A stretch of 64,000 nt of DNA from Dactylosporangium sucinum (GTDB lineage: Bacteria; Actinomycetota; Actinomycetes; Mycobacteriales; Micromonosporaceae), in the NCBI RefSeq assembly GCF_014647515.1, contig NZ_BMPI01000033.1, forward strand, positions 51,332 to 115,331. Direction: 5' to 3'. The position numbers were made by a program, and so were the translations under genes. Positions 17,415-26,445 of the stretch are shown here, in pieces. Under the pieces are notes generated by a model. That model was not told the DNA's origin. It worked only from the letters and a program-made list of their open reading frames with translations, and did no database searches. The stretch's first letter is position 1; each line of letters starts with the position of its first letter.

Positions 17415-19568
17415 ATGGGCCCAGTGCAGATCGTCGCCACGGCCGTGGCGGCGGCTATCACCGTCGTCGCGGTCGTCCTCGTCGTGCGCACCGTGCGGCG
17501 CATGCTCTCCGTCGTAAGGCTCGGCCAGCCCGACCCGACCCGCGTCGGCGACCGGGCCCTGCGCTTCAAGACGATGCTGGCCGAGACCCTGGGTCACACC
17601 AGGATGCTGCGCTGGACCGTCGTCGGCGCGGCGCACTGGTTCGTGATGATCGCATTCATCGCGCTCTCGTCGCTGGTGCTCGAGGCGTACTTCGAGGTCG
17701 CCCTGCCCGACCACGGGCTGCCGCTCATCGGCGCCTGGAACGTCTACGGCCTGGTCACCGAGTGGATCGGGGTGCTCGGCTTCGTCGGCATCCTCGTCCT
17801 GATCGGCATCCGGCTGCGCAACCTGCCGAGCAACCCCGAGCGGCGGTCGCGCTTCACCGGGTCGACGATGTGGCAGGCGTACTACGTCGAGTACACGATC
17901 CTCGCGGTACTGCTGTGCGGGTTCTTCATCCGCGGCTTCAAGGCGGCCAACGACACGCTCGAGTGGCCGGTCTGGGCCGCGCCGGTCAGTCACGGCCTCG
18001 GCGCGCTGCTGCCGGCCAGCCCGGCCGCGGTCAGCCTGATCGCCATGGTGAAGATCATCGTGTCGATGGCCTGGGTGATCGTCATCGCCAGCAACATCAC
18101 GATGGGCGTGGCGTGGCACCGCTTCCTGGCATTCTTCAACATCTACTTCAAGCGCACCCCCGGCCGGCCCGGCTCCGGCCTCGGCGGGCTGCGGCCGATG
18201 ACGAGCGAGGGCAAGCCGCTCGACTTCGAGGAGGCCGACCCGGAGAAGGACCAGTTCGGCGTCGCGCAGGTCGAGCAGTTCAGCTGGAAGGGCATGCTCG
18301 ACTTCACCACCTGCACCGAGTGCGGGCGGTGCCAGTCGCAGTGCCCGGCCTGGAACACCGGCAAGCCGCTCTCGCCGAAGCTGCTGATCCTCAACCTCCG
18401 TGACCACGCCTACGCCAAGGCGCCGTACCTGCTCGGCGGGGGCGGCAAGACGCTCACCGGCGACGAGAAGGCCACCCAGGAGCAGCTCGCCAAGATCGAC
18501 GTCCTGGCGCTCGCCGAGGCCGAGCGGCCGCTCATCGGCGGCGTGGACGAGAACGGCGTCATCGACCCGGACGTGCTGTGGTCGTGCACCACCTGCGGCG
18601 CGTGCGTGGAGCAGTGCCCGGTCGACATCGAGCACGTCGACCACATCGTCGACATGCGGCGGTACCAGGTGCTCATCGAGTCGAACTTCCCGACCGAGGC
18701 CGGCGTCATGCTGCGCAACCTGGAGAACAAGGGCAACCCGTGGGGCGCCGCCCAGTCGACCCGCGACGACTGGGCGAAGGGCCTCGGCTTCGAGGTGCCC
18801 AACGTGGCCGACGGCGGCGACTTCGAGTACCTCTTCTGGGTCGGGTGCGCCGGCGCCTTCGAGGACCGGGCCAAGAAGACCACCCGCGCGGTGGCGACGC
18901 TGCTCAACGAGGCGGGCGTCAGCTTCGCGATCCTCGGGCAGGGCGAGACCTGCACCGGCGACCCGGCCCGCCGGATCGGCAACGAGTTCGTGTTCCAGAT
19001 GCTGGCCCAGCAGAACGTCGAGACGCTCAACGACGCCGGCGTGAAGAAGATCGTGGCGACCTGCCCGCACTGCTTCAACACGCTCAAGAACGAGTACGGG
19101 CAGCTGGGCGGCGACTACGAGGTCATCCACCACACGCAGCTGCTCGCCCAGTTGGTGGCGGCGGGCAAACTGACCCCGGTCCAGCCGCTGGACGGATCCA
19201 TCACGTACCACGACCCGTGCTACCTCGGCCGCCACAACCGCGTGTTCGCCGCGCCGCGGGAGGTCCTCGGTGCTGTCGCCGCTCCGGCCGACGGTCTGGT
19301 CGAGATGGACCGGTTCGCCGAGCGCTCCTTCTGCTGCGGCGCCGGCGGTGCCCGCATGTGGATGGAGGAGCGGATCGGCAAGCGGATCAACGTGGAGCGG
19401 GTCGAGGAGGCCCTGTCGACCGGGGCCAAGACGGTCGCCGTGTCCTGCCCGTTCTGCCTGACGATGCTGGGCGACGGCGTGACCGGCAAGAAGTCGGCCG
19501 GTGCGGCCCCGGACGACGTCGAGGTCGTGGACGTGGCGTCGGTGCTGCTGCGGGCGGTGCGCTCCTAG
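17415..19568 (+). CDS. Membrane-bound (Fe-S) oxidoreductase, HdrD/GlpC-like
   Basis: A 717-residue electron-transfer protein. The N-terminal third has about five transmembrane helices and resembles cytochrome-b-like nitrate reductase gamma subunits. Two 4Fe-4S motifs follow (CTECGRCQSQCP and CTTCGACVEQCP), then two cysteine-rich CCG domains (GCAGAFEDR with CPHCFN and CYLGRHN; CCGAGGARMWMEE), as in heterodisulfide-reductase-type proteins such as mycobacterial Rv0338c. The ATG at 17415 has GGAGG eight bases upstream; a longer frame back to 17271 overlaps the crgA terminator and lacks a site. The electron donor and acceptor are not evident. No partner subunit is adjacent. Confidence 0.85.
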   Translation: MGPVQIVATAVAAAITVVAVVLVVRTVRRMLSVVRLGQPDPTRVGDRALRFKTMLAETLGHTRMLRWTVVGAAHWFVMIAFIALSSLVLEAYFEVALPDHGLPLIGAWNVYGLVTEWIGVLGFVGILVLIGIRLRNLPSNPERRSRFTGSTMWQAYYVEYTILAVLLCGFFIRGFKAANDTLEWPVWAAPVSHGLGALLPASPAAVSLIAMVKIIVSMAWVIVIASNITMGVAWHRFLAFFNIYFKRTPGRPGSGLGGLRPMTSEGKPLDFEEADPEKDQFGVAQVEQFSWKGMLDFTTCTECGRCQSQCPAWNTGKPLSPKLLILNLRDHAYAKAPYLLGGGGKTLTGDEKATQEQLAKIDVLALAEAERPLIGGVDENGVIDPDVLWSCTTCGACVEQCPVDIEHVDHIVDMRRYQVLIESNFPTEAGVMLRNLENKGNPWGAAQSTRDDWAKGLGFEVPNVADGGDFEYLFWVGCAGAFEDRAKKTTRAVATLLNEAGVSFAILGQGETCTGDPARRIGNEFVFQMLAQQNVETLNDAGVKKIVATCPHCFNTLKNEYGQLGGDYEVIHHTQLLAQLVAAGKLTPVQPLDGSITYHDPCYLGRHNRVFAAPREVLGAVAAPADGLVEMDRFAERSFCCGAGGARMWMEERIGKRINVERVEEALSTGAKTVAVSCPFCLTMLGDGVTGKKSAGAAPDDVEVVDVASVLLRAVRS

Positions 19569-19578
19569 CACTGAGCGC

Positions 19579-19812
19579 TTAGCGCTGACCGATGACGTTC
19601 ATCACCATCGCCAGGGCGATCAGCACCGCCCCGGCGGTGGCGATGAACTTCAGCCCGCGGAGGCTCTCGGCCCAGGCCACCTTGCGCGCGGCCGGGATGA
19701 GGGCCTTCGTGCGCCGGTAGTCGAGCCGGGCCCGTCTCGCCCGGGTGCCCGCGCTGCCCGCGAACACGCCGGCCACGAGCGCGATACAGGCGCCGATCAG
19801 CGCCGCTGCCAT
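19579..19812 (-). CDS. Small membrane protein, unknown
   Basis: A 77-residue protein with two hydrophobic segments (about residues 1-19 and 57-75) and a basic middle (TRARRARLDYRRTK). The ATG at 19812 has GAGGG four bases upstream. It converges on the oxidoreductase gene. No family recognised. Confidence 0.7.
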   Translation of the reverse strand: MAAALIGACIALVAGVFAGSAGTRARRARLDYRRTKALIPAARKVAWAESLRGLKFIATAGAVLIALAMVMNVIGQR

Positions 19813-19924
19813 CGGCCCTCCCTGGGGGGTGCTGTGTTGCCAACAGCATCCGCGCCGCTCACCACGCCGCACAGCCCCCGAAAGTGGGAGGGTGATCCTT
19901 CTAAGGCCAGTTATGCAACAGGCC

Positions 19925-20584
19925 TTAGGCCGAACCGGGCATCGTGGACACGGTGGTCGCGACCGTGGCGGCGGAGATGGCGACCATGACCGCCGCCTGG
20001 ACCTCCGCGACCGCCTTGCGCACGGCGTCGGCGGCCCAGCGTTCGTCGGCGACCGCCTTCAGCCGTTCGGCCGGCAGGCCGACGGCGCGGGCCAGGCCCG
20101 TGGCTTCCACGAGTCCACAGAGTGCGGCGGTACGGGCATCGACCGGCCCCTGGTGGACCGCCTGGCGCATCGCCGCCCGGGCGGCATGCTCCGGCGCCGG
20201 GTCGCCGGCCGGGTAGCGCGTCACCGGGAAGACCCACAGCACCCGGCCCTGCTCGCGGCGCAGCACCCGGGCGTTGACCAGCGAGGCCAGCAGGTCCTCG
20301 CGCAGCGTCCGGCTGAGCCGCTGGAGCCACTCGCCGGGCTTGCGCGGGTGCTCCTCGCGGGCGATGGTCGCCAGCGCGCGGTCGGCGAACGGCTCGCCCG
20401 TCGGCGTCGTGTCGCGGACCGTCAGGCGGCCGCCGGCGAACTCGACCCGGTCGGCCAGCGCGAGCTCGATGAGCAGCGCGGCCGCGAGGCCGTAGTCGAG
20501 GGCCGGTGCGCCGGCGATGGCCGAGCCCTCTTCGTCGTCGTAGGCGATGAGCAGCAGCTCATCGGCGAGCGTCGGTCGGTCCAT
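19925..20584 (-). CDS. GOLPH3/VPS74 (GPP34) family protein
   Basis: A 219-residue protein with the GPP34 pattern LADELLLIAYDDEEG at the start, LDYGLAAALLIELAL and later RRKPGEW-like and LVNARVLRRE segments. Eukaryotic members bind phosphatidylinositol-4-phosphate and sort Golgi glycosyltransferases. The numerous actinomycete members are uncharacterised, and a membrane- or phospholipid-binding role is only inferred. It stands alone, divergent from the CNNM-like pair. Confidence 0.85.
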   Translation of the reverse strand: MDRPTLADELLLIAYDDEEGSAIAGAPALDYGLAAALLIELALADRVEFAGGRLTVRDTTPTGEPFADRALATIAREEHPRKPGEWLQRLSRTLREDLLASLVNARVLRREQGRVLWVFPVTRYPAGDPAPEHAARAAMRQAVHQGPVDARTAALCGLVEATGLARAVGLPAERLKAVADERWAADAVRKAVAEVQAAVMVAISAATVATTVSTMPGSA

Positions 20585-20684
20585 GATTTCAAAGGTACGA
20601 TCGCTGGGTCCGAACCGCAGGTCGAGGCGCCTTCAGCGGGCCGAGGGTTCACGTGGAACAATTCGGCGGACACCTGAAGGGACC

Positions 20685-22013
20685 ATGTTCACCACACTGT
20701 TGCCCCTGCTGGCGTTTGCGCTGCTCACCGCGGCGAACGCCGGTTTTGTCGCCGCCGAGTTCGCGCTCGTGACCGTCGACCGGGCCGAGATCGACCAGCA
20801 GGCGGCCGCCGGTGACCGCAAGGCGCGCACGGTCCGGCAGGCCCTGCGCGAGCTGTCGTTCCAGCTGTCCGGCGCCCAGCTCGGAATCACGATCACCGCG
20901 TTGCTGGCCGGCTACCTGGCCGAGCCGGCGCTGGCGCACATCTTCGAGCCGGTGATTCGCCCGATCTTCGGCGGGATGACGCAGACCGCCGGCCACGTTC
21001 TCGCGCTGCTCATCGCGACGCTGATCTCGATGCTGTTCGGCGAGCTGGTGCCGAAGAACGCGGCGCTGGCCAAGCCGATGCCGGTCGCGCGGGCGACCGC
21101 CGGGCCGCAGCGGATGTTCTCCCGGCTGTTCAAGTGGCTGATCGGGGCGCTCAACGGCACGGCCAACTGGGTGGTGCGCCGCTTCGGCGTCGAGCCGCAG
21201 GAGGAGCTGGCCAGCGCCCGGTCGCCGGAGGAGCTCGGGCTGCTCGCGGCGATCTCGGCCCAGGCGGGCGCGCTGCCGAAGGAGACCGCGGTCCTGCTGC
21301 AGCGCACGATCCGCTTCGGCGACAAGAGGGCGGCCGAGGCGATGACGCCGCGCGTGGACGTGGTGTCGCTGCGGGCCGACACGACCGTCGCCGAGCTGCT
21401 GGCGACCTCGGTGCAGACGGGCTACAGCCGGTATCCCATCTACGTGCAGACCCTCGATCAGGTCACGGGTGTGGTCACGGTCACGGACGCGCTCGGCGTC
21501 CCGCCCGTGCGCCGCCCGACGACCAAGGTCGGCGCGGTGGCGCGCGAGCCCGTGTTCGTGCCGGAGAGCCTCGACCTCGACGGCGTGCTCGAGGCGCTGC
21601 GCAAGGCCGGGTCCTCCTTCGCCATCGTCGTGGACGAGTACGGCGGGACCGACGGCGTGGTCACCGTCGAGGACCTCGTCGAGGAGCTGGTCGGCGAGAT
21701 CGCCGACGAGCACGACGTCGAGGACGAGCCGACCACGGCCCACGGCATGCCCGACCTGACCGCGCCCGGCGACGAGCGGACGTTGCTGGTCGATGGCGTA
21801 CTGCGGGAGGACGAGCTGGCGGAGCTGACCGGCTTCCGGGTGCCGGAGGGTCCGTACGAGACGCTGGCCGGCTTCCTCATGGCGCGGCTCGGCCACATCC
21901 CCACGGTCGGCGAGACGTGGAAAGAGGACGGCTGGGAGTTCACCGTCGTCGAGGTGGATCGGCGCCGCATCGAGCAGGTGCGGGTCGTGCGCCCGGAGGC
22001 GGTCGATGACTGA
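20685..22013 (+). CDS. CNNM/CorC-type transporter-associated protein 1 (hemolysin-C family)
   Basis: A 442-residue protein with an N-terminal DUF21 (CNNM) membrane domain of about four helices, two CBS domains (AMTPRVDVVSL onward and VFVPESLDLDGVLEALR with VDEYGGTDGVVTVEDL), and a C-terminal CorC-type domain (LLVDGVLREDELAEL). Such proteins take part in Mg or other divalent-cation efflux or homeostasis. The ATG at 20685 has GAAGGG upstream. It overlaps the next gene by eight bases, so both are translated from one message. Confidence 0.87.
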   Translation: MFTTLLPLLAFALLTAANAGFVAAEFALVTVDRAEIDQQAAAGDRKARTVRQALRELSFQLSGAQLGITITALLAGYLAEPALAHIFEPVIRPIFGGMTQTAGHVLALLIATLISMLFGELVPKNAALAKPMPVARATAGPQRMFSRLFKWLIGALNGTANWVVRRFGVEPQEELASARSPEELGLLAAISAQAGALPKETAVLLQRTIRFGDKRAAEAMTPRVDVVSLRADTTVAELLATSVQTGYSRYPIYVQTLDQVTGVVTVTDALGVPPVRRPTTKVGAVAREPVFVPESLDLDGVLEALRKAGSSFAIVVDEYGGTDGVVTVEDLVEELVGEIADEHDVEDEPTTAHGMPDLTAPGDERTLLVDGVLREDELAELTGFRVPEGPYETLAGFLMARLGHIPTVGETWKEDGWEFTVVEVDRRRIEQVRVVRPEAVDD

Positions 22014-23052
22014 GCTGCTGATCACGGTCCTGCTGCTGCTCGGCAACGGGTTCTTCGTCGCCGGTGAGTTCGCGCTCATCGCGTCGCGCCGCACGGTGGT
22101 CGAGCCGATGGCCGCCACCTCGCGCCGGGCCCGGATCGGGCTGCGCGCGATGAACGAGATCCCGCTGATGATCGCCGGCGCGCAGCTCGGCGTGACGATC
22201 TGCTCGCTCGGCCTCGGCGCGCTCGCCGAGCCGGCGCTGGCCCACGGGCTGGAGGGGCCGTTCCACGCGCTGCACATGCCCGAGCAGCTGATCCACCCGG
22301 TGGCGTTCGTCCTGGCCCTCGGCGTGGTCGTGTTCGCCCACACGGTCGTCGGCGAGATGGTGCCGAAGAACCTGACGCTCGCGTCGCCGGAGCGGGCGGT
22401 GCTGTGGCTCGGCCCGCCGATGTACGCGTTCTGCATGGCCACCAAGCCGGTGCTGGTGGCGATGAAGTGGGCGTCGCGCACGATCCTGTCGCTGTGGCGG
22501 ATCGAGACGACCGGCGCGGTGAAGACCGTGTTCACCGCCGAGGAACTGGCCGGCCTGGCCGCGCAGGCGACGACCGAGGGGCTGCTGGCGCCCGAGGAGC
22601 ACGCCCGCATCGCCGGCGCCCTGGCGCTCAGCCGGCGCACGGCCCGCGACGCGCTGCGGCCGTGGGCGCAGGTCACGACGGTGGCCGAGGACGTGTCGCC
22701 GGCGTCGCTGGAGGTGCTCGCCACCCGCACGAACCGGTCGCGCTTCCCGGTCGTCGACCGCGCCTCCCGGCGGGTCCTCGGGTTCGTCCACGTCAAGGAC
22801 GTGATTGGGTTCGTCGGGCCGCAGCGGCGGGCGCCCATCCCGGCCGGCCTGATCCGGCCGCTCGGCATCGTGCCGCCCACCCGCACGCTGGCCGAACTGC
22901 TGCTGGCCATGCGCCGCGAGCGGCAGCACATCGTGCTGGTGAGCGACGGGCGGGTGCCGATCGGCGTGGTGACGCTCGACGACGTGCTCATGGCCGTCGT
23001 CGGCGAGCCGGTCCAGGACGAGTATCACTCGACGGTTGGAACCGCACGCTGA
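22006..23052 (+). CDS. CNNM/CorC-type transporter-associated protein 2
   Basis: A 348-residue paralogue of the preceding gene with the DUF21 membrane domain (LLLGNGFFVAGEFALIASRR, IAGAQLGVTICSLGLGALAEP) and two CBS domains (RDALRPWAQVTTV, FVHVKDVIGF and VPIGVVTLDDVLMAVVGE). It lacks the CorC-type C-terminal domain that the first one has. The pair probably forms a heteromer, as the overlapping layout is conserved in actinobacteria. Confidence 0.86.
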   Translation: MTELLITVLLLLGNGFFVAGEFALIASRRTVVEPMAATSRRARIGLRAMNEIPLMIAGAQLGVTICSLGLGALAEPALAHGLEGPFHALHMPEQLIHPVAFVLALGVVVFAHTVVGEMVPKNLTLASPERAVLWLGPPMYAFCMATKPVLVAMKWASRTILSLWRIETTGAVKTVFTAEELAGLAAQATTEGLLAPEEHARIAGALALSRRTARDALRPWAQVTTVAEDVSPASLEVLATRTNRSRFPVVDRASRRVLGFVHVKDVIGFVGPQRRAPIPAGLIRPLGIVPPTRTLAELLLAMRRERQHIVLVSDGRVPIGVVTLDDVLMAVVGEPVQDEYHSTVGTAR

Positions 23053-23094
23053 TCGCCTGTCCCGATCGTCCGGCACTCGGCACAATGGCCCGTT

Positions 23095-23955
23095 ATGCGG
23101 TTTCTGCGACTGCGGGTCGCGTTGTGCGGCGCGCTCGCGGTGTTGATCGCGGTCGCTGTCTGGGCCGCGCGGCGGCCGGCTGAGCGGCCGCCCGACGCCG
23201 TCACGGCCGACGTCACCGGCTCGCCGCATCCGGCCGCCTCGGCCGGCGTCGGCGCGCTGCCGCAGCCGTCGGCGGCGCGGTCGAGCGGCGCTGACCCCGG
23301 GGGCTTGCGATACAGCTTCGACTTCGACGAAGGCTTCGACGGGGGCTCGGACGGCACGATCGCCGACACGGGCGGGCGGCTTCCGCTGCGGGTGCGGCGT
23401 GCGCAGGGCGGGACGATCACCGCCGTACCGCATGACGGCGGACTCGCGGTGCGCTTTCCGCCGCGGTGTGAGCATTACGGTGCGGAGAGTTGTGCGCGAG
23501 CCATCTTGCAGAGCGGGCCGGCGGACTTTCTCAATCCCGGCAGGCTTCCGTTCTCGTACGGCGCGAGCATCCTCGTCAAGTCTTCGGAAACTTCCAAGGG
23601 CGCCAATGTCGTTCAAAAAGGGTTCTCGGTCGGTGACAGTCAGTTCAAGTTGCAGGTCGACGGCGCGGCCGGACGGCCGAGCTGTGTGATTGTCGGCAAT
23701 GCCGGGCCGGCCATCCACGTGGCGCTGGCATCGCGCACCGTGGCCGACGGTCGGTGGCACCGGGTCGAGTGTTCGCGCGGTGACTCCCTGCTCACGGTGG
23801 CGGTAGACGGCATCGTGGTGGGCCGGACCGCAATTCCCTCGTCACTGTCGATAGCGAACTCGGATCCCCTCTGTATTGGCGGTAAGGGAACCAGCGCGAA
23901 CAACGATCAGTTCGTGGGTGCAATTGATGATGTGTTCGTCACTCGGGGCGCGTGA
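23095..23955 (+). CDS. Exported lectin-fold (laminin-G/concanavalin-like) protein
   Basis: A 286-residue protein with an N-terminal signal anchor (about residues 5-24, RLRVALCGALAVLIAVAVWA), an Ala/Pro-rich linker, and a C-terminal beta-sandwich domain (residues about 75-284). The phrases GRWHRVECSRGDSLLTVAVDG and IGGKGTSANNDQFVGAIDDVFV are typical of LamG-like jelly rolls. A role in carbohydrate or surface binding is inferred from fold alone. No lipobox. It is followed by the c-di-AMP riboswitch region. Confidence 0.75.
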   Translation: MRFLRLRVALCGALAVLIAVAVWAARRPAERPPDAVTADVTGSPHPAASAGVGALPQPSAARSSGADPGGLRYSFDFDEGFDGGSDGTIADTGGRLPLRVRRAQGGTITAVPHDGGLAVRFPPRCEHYGAESCARAILQSGPADFLNPGRLPFSYGASILVKSSETSKGANVVQKGFSVGDSQFKLQVDGAAGRPSCVIVGNAGPAIHVALASRTVADGRWHRVECSRGDSLLTVAVDGIVVGRTAIPSSLSIANSDPLCIGGKGTSANNDQFVGAIDDVFVTRGA

Positions 23956-24044
23956 CTTTAGGAACAAATCGGACAGTGGCTTGAACCTTTGGTCTCGCCG
24001 CCATAACGTGAATTCTCGTCGGATGGATGTCCGCGCCCACCACG

Positions 24045-24190
24045 GTCGCGCCAGACGGCACCGCCGAGTCGATATCCGAGCCGGGGACCCACGTGTCCAA
24101 TCGGGGTGAATCCGCGACTGATCGCGGTAGGGCGACCTTCCCGTCCGAACCCGTCAGCTAACCCGGTAGGCGGCCTTGGAAGAAGGAGCA
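24045..24190 (+). promoter_or_regulatory. c-di-AMP (ydaO-yuaA) riboswitch
   Basis: The leader carries the conserved blocks of this class in order: CCGAGCCGGGGACCCACG, TCGGGGTGAATCCGC, GTAGGGCGACCTTCCCGTC, and CCGTCAGCTAACCCGGTAGG, then AAGGAG of the downstream gene. In actinobacteria this class controls wall-lytic enzymes and cuts expression when c-di-AMP is high. The edges are approximate to about ten bases. Confidence 0.9.
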
Positions 24191-24198
24191 GCTCCTCG

Positions 24199-25185
24199 GT
24201 GGACAGCCATCTGAGGTTGACGAAGCGCCTGGTCCGCATTCTCGCCGCCGCTCTCGGAGGTCTGTCGCTCGCCATCGGTGTCACCGGACTCGCGCACGCG
24301 GATCCGACGCCGGCCGAGCTCGAAGCGCAGATCGACCAGAAGTGGAACGAGATCGAGCCGGTCATCGAGCAGCACAACCAGCTCAAGGGTGAGCTGAACG
24401 CCAACAAGACCAAGCAGAAGCAACTGCAGGACCAGATCGCGCCGCTGCAGGCCAGGGTCGACGAGACGCTGACGCGGGTGTCGAGCTTCTCGGTCATGCA
24501 GTACAAGACCGGTCGCTTCTCCAGCTTCAACGCGCTGATGACCACGGGGTCGCCCGACACCTTCGCCGAGCAGCTGATGATGCTCAACATGATGGCGAAG
24601 GACGAGGCGGCCAAGGTCCGGGACGTGCTCGTCGCCAAGAAGGCGCTCGACGAGCAGAAGAAGCCGCTCGACGAGCTGATCGCCAAGCAGGTCGAGCAAG
24701 AGGCCGCGATGGCCCAGAAGGAACAGACGATCAACGCCGAGATCAAGACGCTCAACGACATGCGCGTCAAGGCGTATGGGGGCACCGGCGGGCTCGGCAA
24801 CCTGCGCCCCGTGGCCTGCCCGCAGTCGTATGACGGCAGCCCGGGCGCGAAGGCGGCGCAGGTCGCCTGCCAGCAGATCGGCGACCCGTACATCTGGGCG
24901 GCCGAGGGCCCGAACAGCTTCGACTGCTCCGGCCTCACGCTCTATGCGTGGAAGCAGGTCGGCTACTCGCTGCGGCACTACACCGCCTGGCAGTACTCGG
25001 ATACCAAGCGCGTCTCGCGGGCCGATCTCAAGCCCGGCGACCTGGTGTTCTTCTACAGCGACCGGCACCACGTCGGCCTCTATGTCGGCAACGGCTGGAT
25101 GGTCCACGCACCGACATCCGGCGACCGGGTGCGGATGAAGAAGATCGACGACGGGCCGATCAACGGGTTCGGCCGCGTGGTTTGA
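24199..25185 (+). CDS. NlpC/P60 peptidoglycan hydrolase with coiled coil
   Basis: A 328-residue secreted endopeptidase that should cut peptidoglycan stem peptides (gamma-D-Glu to diamino acid bonds). It has a signal peptide ending near GLAHADP (residue about 33), a long coiled coil (about 38-190, rich in Glu, Lys and Gln), and an NlpC/P60 domain with the catalytic Cys in SFDCSGLTLYAW, His in DRHHVGLYVG and His in WMVHAPTSG. The GTG at 24199 lies 11 bases after AAGGAG; a longer frame from 24106 overlaps the riboswitch. The riboswitch above makes it c-di-AMP-controlled. The coiled coil may bind the FtsEX complex, as in RipC-like proteins. Confidence 0.9.
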   Translation: MDSHLRLTKRLVRILAAALGGLSLAIGVTGLAHADPTPAELEAQIDQKWNEIEPVIEQHNQLKGELNANKTKQKQLQDQIAPLQARVDETLTRVSSFSVMQYKTGRFSSFNALMTTGSPDTFAEQLMMLNMMAKDEAAKVRDVLVAKKALDEQKKPLDELIAKQVEQEAAMAQKEQTINAEIKTLNDMRVKAYGGTGGLGNLRPVACPQSYDGSPGAKAAQVACQQIGDPYIWAAEGPNSFDCSGLTLYAWKQVGYSLRHYTAWQYSDTKRVSRADLKPGDLVFFYSDRHHVGLYVGNGWMVHAPTSGDRVRMKKIDDGPINGFGRVV

Positions 25186-25199
25186 TCGCTGCTGTGATG

Positions 25200-25229
25200 A
25201 GAAGGGCGGGTCTTCGGACCCGCCCTTCT
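25200..25229 (+). terminator. Terminator of the NlpC/P60 gene
   Basis: AGAAGGGCGGGTC pairs perfectly with GACCCGCCCTTCT around a TTCG tetraloop, 14 bases after the stop. Confidence 0.85.
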
Positions 25230-25278
25230 GCATGCACGGGCGCCCGCCATCGTTCGCCGCCTTCCCCGCCGCCGCCTT

Positions 25279-25366
25279 CTCCGCGTCGATCTTGCAGTTG
25301 TGGTGCCGAGACACTCCCTGAATGTCCGACTTTGTCAGGCACCACAACTGCAAGATCGACGCGGAG
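25279..25366. repeat. Long inverted repeat (28-bp arms, 32-nt spacer)
   Basis: The left arm at 25279-25306 (ending CTTGCAGTTGTGGTGC) and the right arm at 25339-25366 (starting GCACCACAACTGCAAG) are exact complements. The spacer itself contains an imperfect inverted repeat (GACACT/AATGTC). It lies between the convergent NlpC/P60 and dcd genes. It could work as a terminator for dcd, or be a dispersed repeat. Confidence 0.75.
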
Positions 25367-25374
25367 GCTGCGCG

Positions 25375-25953
25375 TTACTGCGTGGGCCAGGTGCGCCAGT
25401 TCTGCCACGAGCGGCTCGGGGTCGGGCCGCGCTGGCCCTGGTATCGCGAGCCGTAGACCGCCGAGCCGTACGGGTGCTCGGACGGTGACGAGAGCCGGAA
25501 GATGCACAGCTGGCCGATCTTCATGCCCGGCCAGAGCATGATCGGCAGGTTGGCGACGTTTGACAGCTCCAGCGTCACGTGTCCGGAGAAGCCGGGGTCG
25601 ATGAAGCCGGCGGTCGAGTGGGTGAGCAGGCCGAGCCGCCCGAGGCTGGACTTGCCCTCCAGCCGTCCCGCGAGCTGGTCGCCCAGCGTGATGACCTCCA
25701 GCGTCGAGGCCAGGACGAACTCGCCGGGGTGCAGCACGAACGGCTGGCCGTCGTCGACCTCGACCATCGATGTGAGCTCATCCTGCTGTACCGCTGGATC
25801 GATGTGCGTGTAGAGATGGTTGTTGAACACCCGGAACCACCGGTCGAGCCGCACATCGATGCTCGACGGCTGGACGAGGGCCCGGTCGAAGGGTGACAGC
25901 GTCAACTGGCCGTCTTCGAGCTCTTTGGTGAGGTCGCGGTCGGAGAGCAGCAC
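25375..25953 (-). CDS. dcd: dCTP deaminase
   Basis: Converts dCTP to dUTP for thymidylate synthesis (or, in a bifunctional form, to dUMP). The 192-residue protein begins MLLSDRDLTKELEDGQL and has QPSSIDVRLDRWFRVF, the nucleotide-binding EGKSSLGRLGLLTHSTAGF, and GSRYQGQRGPTPSRSW at the C-terminus. These match the trimeric dUTPase-like fold. Whether it also has the dUTPase activity cannot be settled from sequence. Convergent with the NlpC gene. Confidence 0.93.
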   Translation of the reverse strand: MLLSDRDLTKELEDGQLTLSPFDRALVQPSSIDVRLDRWFRVFNNHLYTHIDPAVQQDELTSMVEVDDGQPFVLHPGEFVLASTLEVITLGDQLAGRLEGKSSLGRLGLLTHSTAGFIDPGFSGHVTLELSNVANLPIMLWPGMKIGQLCIFRLSSPSEHPYGSAVYGSRYQGQRGPTPSRSWQNWRTWPTQ

Positions 25954-25962
25954 TGTACGACC

Positions 25963-26415
25963 TTACGTGACCTGGTCGGCGGCGTTCGTCGTCGCGGTGA
26001 GGACTTTGGTCAGGACGCGTTCGGTGACCGCGAGCTCCTCCTCGTCGAACTCCGCGAACGCGCTGCGCAGCCGCTCGCCCAGCGGAGTGAAGAACGCCAG
26101 GGCCAGTTCCCGGGCCGGCGGCAGCATTTCGAGGTACACGCGGCGGCGGTCCTCGGTGTCGTGGACGCGCCCGATGTGGCCGGCCCGCTCGAGCCGCCCG
26201 AGCAGTGCGGTGGTCGCGGCGGGGCTGAGGGACAGGCGTTTCGCGAGCTCGCCGGGCGTGAGCGGCTCGCTGTTCTCCGCGGCCCGCCAGATGTGCGCGA
26301 CGGCGTTCATGTCGGTGCGGTGCAGCCCGTGCGCCCGGGTGAACACGTCGACAAACCGGTCGGCTTCGACGTTGAAGCGGCGAAGGAGGTCGATCAACGC
26401 GTCGGCTGCGGTCAC
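25963..26415 (-). CDS. MarR-family transcriptional regulator
   Basis: A 150-residue winged-helix repressor with the MarR pattern: LHRTDMNAVAHIWR, then ELAKRLSLSPAATTALLGRLERAG (recognition helix), then HDTEDRRRVYLEML (wing). I start at the GTG at 26415, so that it begins TAADALIDLL; an upstream extension in frame is Arg-rich and unlikely. It is divergent from a PPOX gene, and a 16-bp palindrome between them is a candidate operator. It overlaps nothing, and lies nine bases beyond the dcd start. Confidence 0.88.
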   Translation of the reverse strand: MTAADALIDLLRRFNVEADRFVDVFTRAHGLHRTDMNAVAHIWRAAENSEPLTPGELAKRLSLSPAATTALLGRLERAGHIGRVHDTEDRRRVYLEMLPPARELALAFFTPLGERLRSAFAEFDEEELAVTERVLTKVLTATTNAADQVT

Positions 26416-26445
26416 GTGGGTGCTCTTTCGTGAAACTCGGCATAA

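Noticed and set aside
17346..19571. 741-residue minus-strand frame
   Set aside because: Antisense of the Fe-S oxidoreductase, whose cysteine motifs are clear on the plus strand.
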